Positions 7,335-12,807 of a stretch of 14,136 nucleotides of DNA are shown here, piece after piece. Each line of letters begins with the position of its first letter. Positions within the stretch are counted from its first letter, which is position 1. The notes below the pieces were generated by a model. It was not told the origin of the DNA. It searched no databases and saw nothing but the letters and a program-made list of their open reading frames with translations. A program made the translations under genes and the position numbers. Source of the DNA: Candidatus Altimarinota bacterium (GTDB lineage: Bacteria; Patescibacteriota; Gracilibacteria; UBA4473); NCBI GenBank assembly GCA_027028725.1, contig JALVIB010000023.1:1-14136 (forward strand), in the 5' to 3' direction.

Positions 7335-9263
7335 TTAGATTTTCCGTAAAACCTCTAGCACCGCCTTACTATCAATCTTGGCGTGGTGATAAAGTTCTGT
7401 CGGTTTTCCTGATAATTCGTAAGCCGTCACTCCCAATTCGGCAATTTTTTTCGCGGGAATTTGCTCATCCAAAACCAGTTTGGAAACCGCTGCCGCCAAT
7501 CCAGAATAAGGATTATGATCCTCAATCGTCATAAATTGCCCTGTTTTGCGTAACGAATTGCGCAAAGTTTGGTCGAACTTCTTGATGGAACTGACAATCA
7601 CGATTTCCACTTTTTCAGGATGCGCAAAATTTTCGCGGGCTTTGAGCGCCTCGTGAACACACGGTCCGCTCGCCACAATCGTGATTTCCGTCCCACTGCG
7701 CAACAAATCACAGCGCCCGTAAGTATATTCGTAATTTCCCGCGAAAAATTCGTTTCCGTTTTCGTCGGTTAAAACTGGTAATTTCGCTCGTCCCATTCGT
7801 ACATAAAAATTTCCCCAGTGACTCGCGATGTAGCGAATAATGCGATCGCAGTGATTTGGATCAGCTGGCTCAATCACGCCTGTATTAAACATTCCCAAAA
7901 ACGAACCGGCATCGTCAATCGCTTGGTGCGTTGGTCCGTCTTCACCCACGGACAGCCCGCAGTGCGTCGCGACCAGCTTTGTATTACATTCGTTAATGTC
8001 GTTCACGCGCGCTTGATCCTTGGCGCGGGAAGAAATGAACGCTCCGAAAGTTGAAGCAAACGGCACTTTACCCATCAGCGACATTCCGCCCGCCGCGGAA
8101 ACCATGTTTTGCTCGGCAATTCCAAACTCCACGAATTGCTCAGGCAATTCTTTCGCCACAAACTTGGTCATCACACTTCCTCCCAAATCGGCAGTAGAAG
8201 CAAAAACCCGCGAATTTTTCTGCGCTAAATCAAGAAGCGCTTTTCCGTAAGCTCCGCGACAATCAGTCAATTCGTCTTTCTTGTATAAAATATTTGTTCC
8301 CGCGTCAATTTCTGACATTTTTTCCCCAAATTCGCGGAATTCCGTCATCTGTGGTGCAAATTTGCGGTCCTCCCGAAATTTCGCGAGATTTTCTTTTTCC
8401 TCAGCGGTCAAAATTAGTTTAGCCAACATTTCATCAGCCATTTCCGGTGTTGGCGCTTTTCCGTGCCACTTGGAGTTCAGATTTTTTCCATCTTCCTCCA
8501 TGCCCGGCACACCTTTTCCCATAATGGTTTTCGCGATAACCGCCACCGGACGATCACTTTGGTGATTTATGGCTCGCCAAATTTCTTCATAATTATGTCC
8601 GTCAATTTCCAGCACATCCCAATTTTTCCCGCGAAAAAATTCCGCCACATCAATCGCGCAAACTTCATCTAGCGTCCCCGAAATCTGCAAATTATTATAA
8701 TCCACGAACACCGTAAAATTATCTAATTTTTGTTGCGCCGCAAACAGAGCTGCCTCGTGCACTTGCCCTTCCTGCATTTCCCCATCTCCCACTAAACAAA
8801 ATACTCTTCTTCTCTTTCCCCCTGACAAGGGGGCTAGGGGGTTTGTTCTTTTCTCCACCAACGCCATTCCCGCTGCCGCGGAAATTCCCACTCCCAGCGG
8901 ACCTGTCCCGTAATGAATCCCGGGAATATGCCGCGAAACATGTCCTTCAAATTTTGAACCAAATTTTCGGAAATTCTTAATCACATCTTCTTTGTCGATT
9001 GCGCCACATTCGGCTAAAACAGAATAAACCGCTGGCGAAATATGCCCGTTGGAAATTACGATTTTTTCATCAGTTTTAGTTAATCGGAAAGCGTATAAAG
9101 TTGCCAAAATATCCAGTGCCGAAAGCGAACCACCCGGATGACCGGATTGCGAGTTTTTCAACATTTCAACGATACTTCGCCGACACGATGTGGAAAAAAT
9201 GTGTAAAAATTTTTCGCGGGATTTTCCCAAATTTTCGGTAGCAGACGGAATTGTGAAGTCCAT
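7335..9263 (-). CDS. tkt: Transketolase, single-chain
   Basis: Thiamine-diphosphate enzyme that moves two-carbon ketol units between sugar phosphates. Here it would also supply erythrose 4-phosphate for the DAHP synthase encoded nearby. 642 residues. The N-half has SQSGHPGGSLSALDILATLY (38-57), SNGHISPA (71-78), TGPLGVG (120-126) and the ThDP/metal motif GDGEMQEG (159-166) with DYNNLQISG. The C-half has GIAEQNM with the likely catalytic E384, FASTFGAFISSRAKDQ, and GEDGPTHQAIDD. The motif style resembles the split, archaeal-type transketolase subunits fused into one chain (inference). The ATG at 9263 is chosen because the in-frame upstream extension translates a REP element. Oddity: residues 140-150 (TNPLAPLSGGK), just before the GDG motif, are encoded by a REP-like repeat in frame. 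The stop is TAA. Confidence 0.95.
   Translation of the reverse strand: MDFTIPSATENLGKSREKFLHIFSTSCRRSIVEMLKNSQSGHPGGSLSALDILATLYAFRLTKTDEKIVISNGHISPAVYSVLAECGAIDKEDVIKNFRKFGSKFEGHVSRHIPGIHYGTGPLGVGISAAAGMALVEKRTNPLAPLSGGKRRRVFCLVGDGEMQEGQVHEAALFAAQQKLDNFTVFVDYNNLQISGTLDEVCAIDVAEFFRGKNWDVLEIDGHNYEEIWRAINHQSDRPVAVIAKTIMGKGVPGMEEDGKNLNSKWHGKAPTPEMADEMLAKLILTAEEKENLAKFREDRKFAPQMTEFREFGEKMSEIDAGTNILYKKDELTDCRGAYGKALLDLAQKNSRVFASTADLGGSVMTKFVAKELPEQFVEFGIAEQNMVSAAGGMSLMGKVPFASTFGAFISSRAKDQARVNDINECNTKLVATHCGLSVGEDGPTHQAIDDAGSFLGMFNTGVIEPADPNHCDRIIRYIASHWGNFYVRMGRAKLPVLTDENGNEFFAGNYEYTYGRCDLLRSGTEITIVASGPCVHEALKARENFAHPEKVEIVIVSSIKKFDQTLRNSLRKTGQFMTIEDHNPYSGLAAAVSKLVLDEQIPAKKIAELGVTAYELSGKPTELYHHAKIDSKAVLEVLRKI
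8817..8844. repeat. REP-like repeat inside tkt
   Basis: CCCCCTGACAAGGGGG plus GCTAGGGGGTTT, identical over 27 nt to 11552-11578 in pheA. On the tkt strand it reads as NPLAPLSGG, lengthening a loop just before the cofactor-binding GDG motif while keeping the frame open. Confidence 0.8.
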
Positions 9264-9290
9264 AAATATTAAAATTAAAATTTCGCGGGA

Positions 9291-9296
9291 ATTATA
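9291..9296 (-). promoter_or_regulatory. -10 box upstream of tkt
   Basis: A perfect TATAAT on the minus strand, 27 nt before the tkt ATG, with a poor -35. The interval contains an exact iterated 10-mer (9281-9290), so the motif would be in the 5' leader. An AT-rich box closer to the ATG (TAATTT, 8 nt away) is an alternative that would match the leaderless spacing of the neighbours. Confidence 0.4.
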
Positions 9297-9333
9297 GTGA
9301 TTTTTTGAAAAAACAAAAACCCTATTCCTTATA

Positions 9334-9370
9334 ACTCCCTCTCCTTCGGGGAGAGGGCAGGGGTGAGGGC
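9334..9370. repeat. REP-like element upstream of tkt
   Basis: Hairpin with arms CTCCCTCTCC and GGAGAGGG and loop TTCG, then CAGGGGTGAGGGC. The same type is found in pheA at 11033-11067. An iterated 10-mer follows at 9375-9384. The gap 9264-9588 contains this element, the promoter region and direct repeat B; I see no gene in it. Confidence 0.75.
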
Positions 9371-9390
9371 AAAATCCCGCGAAATTTTTC

Positions 9391-9547
9391 ACTCCACATC
9401 AGTGTACTAGTACATTGATTTTGGAAAACACACTTTTTGTCTTATAAACTTGTTATCTTGTAAACTCGTGAACTTGTGAACTTGCAAACCAACTCTTTAT
9501 CTTTCCGACTTTTGAGCTTTTTAGCTATCCAAAAAATCCCGCGAAAT
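9391..9547. repeat. Direct repeat copy B flanking tkt
   Basis: About 157 nt, same order of parts as copy A at 7091-7259: the identical 22-bp near-palindrome (9398-9419), six CTTGTRAA-type octamers (9441-9488; copy A has seven), CCAACTCTTT and the GAGCTTTTTAGC tail. The length difference is due to octamer number and a short CTCT insertion. It is bounded by iterated 10-mers at 9375-9384 and 9537-9546. It lies beyond the 3' end of the aminotransferase gene. Confidence 0.8.
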
Positions 9548-9588
9548 TCTTAACTTTTAACTTTTAATTTTTAACTATTAATCCCTCC

Positions 9589-10776
9589 CTACAAAACCGC
9601 CCGCAAACTCTCCACCAAATAATCCCGATTGGCATTGGAAATTCCCGCGAAATTTATCCGTCCTGAATCCAGCATATAAATCGCGTATTTTTCACGAAGT
9701 TCCGTAATCTGTGCCGGCGAAACCTGCAAAACTCCAAACATCCCGCGACAATCGCGCAAATAATCCAGTTTACCGTCCAGAGAATTGATCAAAAACTCCC
9801 GCCGTGCATCAATACTCGCCTTCATTTCCGCCACTTCCGCCAGCCAGTCGTCCAAATTGTTGGCGAAAATATCTTTCATTACCATCGCCCCAAACGCCGG
9901 CGGATTGGAAATCGTCGTTCGCGTATCCACTTGCAAATGCGATTCCAAAATTTCGCGGGGTTTTTGATCATCCGTTTTGATAAACAATGCCCCGCAACGA
10001 TGCCGATACAGACACGCGTTCTTGGAAAAACTCACCGCTAAAGCGACTTTTTCTAAATCACGGAAAGCCGTCCGCACAAACTCCAAATCCCGCCCCGCGA
10101 CTCCGCTCGGGGTAAACTTTATTTCTGCGCCTAAACCAATATACGCCGCATCTATCAAAACATGAACACCTTTTTTATTCAAAAGCGGTATCAGTTCCTG
10201 CAACTGCGCCAACGATAGATTTTTTCCAGTTTGGTTATGCGGTTGCCCACCTTGTAAAACCAGAACAGTTTCCTCTGGCGAATCGAGATTTTCCAAAGTT
10301 TCCAAATATCCCGCGCTGTGCCCCGCAAGGCGGCGGAAATTTACTTCCCCATTAGCCGTCAAATGCGGAAAATCAATGATTTCCTCGTGTACCAGAAGCG
10401 CGCGATAATTCCCCCAAGTCGGCGTCGGCAAAATATATTTCTTCACGCCCCATTTTTTCGCGAGATTTCCAAAAAGTTTGACCGCATGCGTCCCACCAAC
10501 AGTTTGAATCTGCGCTATTTCAAAATCATGTTTTCCCAAGAAAAAGCCCTGCACCAAATCCAAAAACTCCGTATCGCCCTGCATACTGGTGTAGTTAAAA
10601 TTTGAGCAATCCAAATTTTTCGCAGCTTTTTGCACCGACGGCATCACATACGGACGCCCTTTATCATCAGCATAAATCCCAATCCCGAGATTTATTTTCC
10701 GCGGGTTTTTATCCGCCCGAAACTCATTCAAGCGAACAAAAATCGGATCAAGTGGAAGTGCTTCTAGTTTTTTCAT
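9589..10776 (-). CDS. Aspartate/aromatic aminotransferase, class I
   Basis: PLP-dependent aminotransferase of the AspC/TyrB type, 395 residues. In this setting it probably transaminates phenylpyruvate and 4-hydroxyphenylpyruvate, and perhaps oxaloacetate. Visible family landmarks: INLGIGIYADDKG (28-40), QTVGGTHAV (91-99), W121 in PTPTWGNY, D209 in DAAYIGLG with Y212, the PLP lysine K252 in SFSKNACLYRHRCG with R260, SNPPAFGA (290-297), and substrate-carboxylate R373 in GRINFAG. Oddity: the usual HNPTG loop reads HNQTG (180-184), so N181, expected to contact PLP, is kept but the following Pro is replaced. The ATG at 10776 gives MKKLEALPLDPIF, the normal family start. The stop is TAG. It is divergent from pheA (158 nt between the starts) and upstream of tkt on the same strand. 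Confidence 0.92.
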   Translation of the reverse strand: MKKLEALPLDPIFVRLNEFRADKNPRKINLGIGIYADDKGRPYVMPSVQKAAKNLDCSNFNYTSMQGDTEFLDLVQGFFLGKHDFEIAQIQTVGGTHAVKLFGNLAKKWGVKKYILPTPTWGNYRALLVHEEIIDFPHLTANGEVNFRRLAGHSAGYLETLENLDSPEETVLVLQGGQPHNQTGKNLSLAQLQELIPLLNKKGVHVLIDAAYIGLGAEIKFTPSGVAGRDLEFVRTAFRDLEKVALAVSFSKNACLYRHRCGALFIKTDDQKPREILESHLQVDTRTTISNPPAFGAMVMKDIFANNLDDWLAEVAEMKASIDARREFLINSLDGKLDYLRDCRGMFGVLQVSPAQITELREKYAIYMLDSGRINFAGISNANRDYLVESLRAVL

Positions 10777-10795
10777 TTTTCAAAAATTCCCGCCC

Positions 10796-10801
10796 AGTAT
10801 A
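10796..10801 (-). promoter_or_regulatory. -10 box of the aminotransferase gene
   Basis: TATACT on the minus strand, 19 nt from the ATG. The -35 is poor. The nearest purine-rich stretch in the leader (GGGCGGGAA) is not a good Shine-Dalgarno match. Confidence 0.35.
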
Positions 10802-10839
10802 GCAGGTTTTGAAAAAATTTCGCGGGATTTTTAAAACTC

Positions 10840-10871
10840 TCCCCCTGACAAGGGGGAGTTGGAGGGGGTTG
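10840..10871. repeat. REP-like element in the aminotransferase/pheA divergent gap
   Basis: CCCCCTGACAAGGGGG followed by AGTTGGAGGGGGTTG. Lies between two divergent promoters, next to an iterated 10-mer at 10818-10827. Confidence 0.65.
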
Positions 10872-10899
10872 TTCTAAAAAATATTCCACTTTTCACTTT

Positions 10900-10927
10900 T
10901 TGCAACTTCCCCACTTTTTGTTAAAAT
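10900..10927 (+). promoter_or_regulatory. Promoter of pheA, leaderless arrangement
   Basis: TTGCAA (10900-10905), 16-nt spacer, TAAAAT (10922-10927), then CACCGCA and the ATG. Seven nt between the -10 box and the start codon place the transcript start at the ATG; there is no room for a ribosome binding site. Confidence 0.6.
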
Positions 10928-10934
10928 CACCGCA

Positions 10935-11834
10935 ATGAAAATCTACACTTTGGGACCGGATAAAAGCTTCAGTAGCCTCGGCGCAAAAAAATTCCTCCAA
11001 AATCTCGCGAAAAATTCACCTGCTCAATCTAAACTCCCTCTCCTCCTAGGAGAGGGCGGGGGTGAGGTCGTTTTGAAAAACTCCTTCGCGGAAATCTGGG
11101 AAATTCTTCGCGAAAATCCTGAAAATTTTGCGATTCTGCCGATTGAAAACACTTCTTCCAGCAGTGTTCACGAAAACATTGACGCGATTTTTGAAAACTC
11201 GGAAATAAAAATTTTCGCGGAATTTTTCCTGCAAATAAATCTGCATTTGATTGGTTTAAAAGACGGAAACGCGGAAAAAATTCGCGAGATTTATTCGCAT
11301 CCCAAAGCATTTGCACAATGCAAAAAGTTTTTGAAAAATTTCACGGGAAAAATCCATTTCACCGACAGCACTAGCCAAGCCGCTGCCATTATCCGCGAAA
11401 AAAACGATCCCGAAATCGCCTTTCTCGGTGGGAAATACCTCGCTGACGAAAACCTAGAAATCTTGGCGGAAAACATCGCCAACCAAAAACAAAACTTCAC
11501 GCGCTTTGTTCTCGTTGGTTCTAGTCGTACCAAGTCCGGACTTGAGAATATTCCCCCTGACAAGGGGGCTAGGGGGTTAAAATCCACCCTCATTTTTGAA
11601 ACAAAACACGAAGCGGGCGCACTCGCGAAAATTCTGACGACAATCAGCCTACTCAACGGAAATCTCTTAAAAATCGAATCGCGCCCAATCCCCGAAAAAC
11701 CACACAGTTATTCGTTTTGGATTGACATTGATCTGACCGGAACTCCCGAAAATTTGTTTGAAATTCTCGCGAAAAACCTCCACTCGCTCCGCATTGTTGG
11801 TGTTTACGAACAAGGAAAAACTTTTGTGATTTAA
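10935..11834 (+). CDS. pheA: Prephenate dehydratase with C-terminal ACT domain
   Basis: Converts prephenate to phenylpyruvate, the last step before transamination to phenylalanine; monofunctional, without chorismate mutase. 299 residues. The catalytic domain shows YTLGPDKSFSS (4-14), ILPIENTSSSSVHENID (67-83), SHPKAFAQC (121-129), the TDSTSQAA box (143-150) and NFTR (187-190). The ACT domain shows GALAKIL (228-234) and ESRP (248-251), the Phe-sensing motifs, so feedback inhibition by Phe is likely. Two in-frame repeat insertions are visible: residues about 33-45 (KLPLLLGEGGGEV) near the N-terminus, and about 198-215 (from RTKSGLENIPPDKGARG) in the linker between the two domains. Catalytic and regulatory motifs are intact, so the product should work. 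The start is fixed by the promoter 7 nt upstream. The stop is TAA, next to an iterated 10-mer. Confidence 0.94.
   Translation: MKIYTLGPDKSFSSLGAKKFLQNLAKNSPAQSKLPLLLGEGGGEVVLKNSFAEIWEILRENPENFAILPIENTSSSSVHENIDAIFENSEIKIFAEFFLQINLHLIGLKDGNAEKIREIYSHPKAFAQCKKFLKNFTGKIHFTDSTSQAAAIIREKNDPEIAFLGGKYLADENLEILAENIANQKQNFTRFVLVGSSRTKSGLENIPPDKGARGLKSTLIFETKHEAGALAKILTTISLLNGNLLKIESRPIPEKPHSYSFWIDIDLTGTPENLFEILAKNLHSLRIVGVYEQGKTFVI
11033..11067. repeat. REP-like repeat inside pheA, copy 1
   Basis: Hairpin with arms CTCCCTCTCCT and AGGAGAGGG then CGGGGGTGAGG, the same family as the intergenic element at 9334-9370. It is translated as LPLLLGEGGGE without breaking the reading frame. Confidence 0.75.
11527..11578. 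repeat. Two different repeats back to back inside pheA
   Basis: GTACCAAGTCCGGACTTG (11527-11544), identical to 2221-2238 near def, followed after 7 nt by the CCCCCTGACAAGGGGG element (11552-11578), identical to the one in tkt. Together they encode the linker between the dehydratase and ACT domains. Confidence 0.85.
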
Positions 11835-11847
11835 AATTTCGCGGGAT

Positions 11848-11877
11848 AAAAAAAGCTGGTGCAAGAATACACCAGCT
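11848..11877 (-). terminator. Intrinsic terminator of the 88-residue gene
   Basis: On the minus strand: stem AGCTGGTG (11870-11877 side) and CACCAGCT (11854-11861 side), 8-nt loop, followed by seven T (A-run at 11848-11854 on plus). On the plus strand it is preceded by A and followed by only a weak T-rich tail, so it may also slow transcription leaving pheA, but it is best oriented for the minus-strand gene. Confidence 0.8.
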
Positions 11878-11905
11878 CAATTATTTTAAACTAATTTCTC
11901 ACAAT

Positions 11906-12172
11906 TTATCCGTCAATAGTAGCTATCATTCCATCATGAACAGTATCCATTGCTTCTTTCATTGCTTCAACATCTTCTGAAGACTTATAACCACTTATAA
12001 CTGCTTTCGGATCTAGACCAACCACCTCTAAGAATTTAGCTAGATGTCCCAGTGCATCTGGGTAATTAGCCAAATCTACAGAATTAAGAGCTTGCAAAAG
12101 TCCTGATTCTACAAGTTGTTTTTTTAGGTGTTCATCATTTTTTAGCACTTCACCTGGTACATTTTTTGCCAT
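11906..12172 (-). CDS. Small hypothetical protein, 88 aa, independent unit
   Basis: A small acidic, probably helical protein that I do not recognise. It begins MAKNVPGEVLKNDEHLKKQL and ends with an acidic, Met-containing helix and a Gly (MDTVHDGMIATIDG). It has no Cys, no signal peptide and no membrane span. It is flanked by the best consensus promoter in the window and by an intrinsic terminator 29 nt after its stop, so it is a self-contained, probably well-expressed transcript, antisense in orientation to pheA and aroG. It has no iterated 10-mer. A regulator, a peptide precursor or a small structural protein are all possible; nothing in the sequence decides between them. It is supported as a gene mainly by the promoter and terminator pair. 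Confidence 0.7.
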   Translation of the reverse strand: MAKNVPGEVLKNDEHLKKQLVESGLLQALNSVDLANYPDALGHLAKFLEVVGLDPKAVISGYKSSEDVEAMKEAMDTVHDGMIATIDG

Positions 12173-12204
12173 TTTTTAAGGGGTTAGAAATTAAATGCAC
12201 CTAA

Positions 12205-12233
12205 ATAATACAACTTGTTTTCTTTTTTGTCAA
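12205..12233 (-). promoter_or_regulatory. Strong promoter of the 88-residue gene
   Basis: On the minus strand a perfect TTGACA (12228-12233), exactly 17 nt, then TATTAT (12205-12210). Unlike its neighbours it leaves a leader of about 25 nt before the ATG at 12172. The leader has no AGGAGG-type sequence. Confidence 0.75.
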
Positions 12234-12266
12234 GGCTTTTTTGCAAATTATTTTATTTTGTAAAAT

Positions 12267-12476
12267 TTCCATCCTTCGCTAAAGCTACGGAGGACAGGTC
12301 GCGGGATTTTCACATCGTCATTGCGAGGAGCGAGGCACGAGCGACGCGGCAATCTACTTCCTTTTTTGAAATCACCCCCCAATCCCTTTTCTCAAAAATT
12401 TCGCGGGATTTTGGGCGGGTTTTAAACCCGCCCCTACAAATTCTCATCGTAGGGGACGATTTGCAACCGTCCCTAA
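12267..12476. repeat. Nest of several different interspersed repeats
   Basis: No gene between 12234 and 12608; instead several repeat types are packed together. CCTTCGCTAAAGCTACGGAGG-type imperfect palindrome (12270-12292); a half copy of the GGACAGGTCGCG palindrome fused at its CGCG centre to the iterated motif (12292-12310); an ATTGCGAGGAGCGAGGC element (12316-12360); iterated 10-mer (12399-12408); palindrome GGGCGGGTTTTAAACCCG and its completion (12413-12437); and an AGGGGACG/CGTCCCT inverted repeat (12450-12475). The reading frames across it only translate repeats. Confidence 0.7.
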
Positions 12477-12494
12477 TAAAAAATTCCTTATGCC

Positions 12495-12578
12495 TCCCCC
12501 TTTCTATCAAAGGGGGAATGAGGGGGATTTTTTAAGAAATCTAAAATCACCCCCCGCCCTCTTTGAAAAAAGAGGGAG
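12495..12578. repeat. Composite REP-like element upstream of aroG
   Basis: Same two-hairpin design and orientation as 5495-5570 upstream of mfd: CCCCCTTT / AAAGGGGG, AATGAGGGGGATTTTTT, then CCCTCTTT / AAAGAGGG. An iterated 10-mer follows at 12591-12600, just before the aroG leader promoter. Confidence 0.7.
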
Positions 12579-12608
12579 CCAAAAGGAAAATCCCGCGAAA
12601 AAATAAAT

Positions 12609-12636
12609 TTGACAACAAATCTCCAACTATTAATCT
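12609..12636 (+). promoter_or_regulatory. Promoter of the aroG leader transcript
   Basis: A perfect TTGACA (12609-12614), 16-nt spacer, TAATCT (12631-12636). The leader peptide ATG at 12645 lies 8 nt after the -10 box, so the RNA would begin at or within about 2 nt of that ATG. The -10 box is only a moderate match. Confidence 0.6.
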
Positions 12637-12644
12637 TTAAATAC

Positions 12645-12701
12645 ATGAGAAACCAATTCTTTTTTGCTAACTATTTTTATTTTCTAGCGACAGCTGGATA
12701 G
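12645..12701 (+). CDS. Phe/Tyr-rich attenuator leader peptide
   Basis: An 18-codon ORF encoding MRNQFFFANYFYFLATAG, then TAG. Seven of 18 residues are aromatic: Phe at 5, 6, 7, 11 and 13, Tyr at 10 and 12. This composition and its position just upstream of DAHP synthase, overlapping mutually exclusive hairpins, match the leader peptides of amino-acid operons such as the E. coli pheA leader (a peptide with runs of Phe). The stop codon lies within the strand shared by the pause stem and the antiterminator, as expected for ribosome-position sensing. There is no Shine-Dalgarno sequence; the start codon is almost at the inferred 5' end, so it would be translated as a leaderless mRNA. Confidence 0.85.
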   Translation: MRNQFFFANYFYFLATAG

Positions 12702-12758
12702 TTAGTTATTAAAGAATTTTCTCTCAAACTAATCGTCCAGCTCACCGCTGGATTTTTT
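12667..12758 (+). promoter_or_regulatory. Transcription attenuator of aroG (pause, antiterminator, terminator stems)
   Basis: Three competing helices are readable. Stem 1:2: CTAACTAT (12667-12674) with ATAGTTAG (12698-12705), 8 bp, its 5' arm within the Phe/Tyr codons. Stem 2:3 (antiterminator): 12692-12707 with 12727-12742, 16 positions of which 13 are Watson-Crick and 2 are G-U pairs, loop 19 nt. Stem 3:4: terminator at 12736-12752. Stem 2:3 uses the 5' arm of the terminator, so only one can form. Predicted logic: with ample Phe and Tyr the ribosome reaches the TAG at 12699-12701, covers strand 2, and the terminator forms; when aromatic tRNAs are uncharged it stalls within 12657-12683, strand 2 pairs with strand 3 and aroG is transcribed. 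Confidence 0.85.
12736..12758 (+). terminator. Attenuator terminator before aroG
   Basis: Perfect 6-bp stem TCCAGC (12736-12741) and GCTGGA (12747-12752), 5-nt loop TCACC, then six T (12753-12758). It lies 49 nt before the aroG ATG and is the conditional element of the attenuator. Confidence 0.85.
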
Positions 12759-12794
12759 ATTTATGTAAAAATTTAACTTTTAGTTCCTAATTCT

Positions 12795-12800
12795 TAACAT
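12795..12800 (+). promoter_or_regulatory. Possible second -10 box directly before aroG
   Basis: TAACAT, 7 nt before the aroG ATG, with no good -35. The spacing matches the leaderless pattern of other genes here, so a weak internal promoter could bypass the attenuator. No Shine-Dalgarno sequence precedes aroG. Confidence 0.3.
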
Positions 12801-12807
12801 CTAAACG

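Noticed and set aside
9264..9392. 43-residue N-terminal extension of transketolase
   Set aside because: It translates a REP-like element (CPLPEGEG) and the promoter region; the family start fits MDFTIPS at 9263.
12215..12535. 106-codon plus-strand frame before aroG
   Set aside because: It reads through at least five repeat families and overlaps the promoter of the 88-residue gene; the peptides are typical repeat translations.
12645..12807. T-box riboswitch as the explanation of the aroG leader
   Set aside because: No T-box sequence (GGGTGG region) or stem I features are seen; the aromatic-rich ORF and the three-stem design fit ribosome-mediated attenuation.
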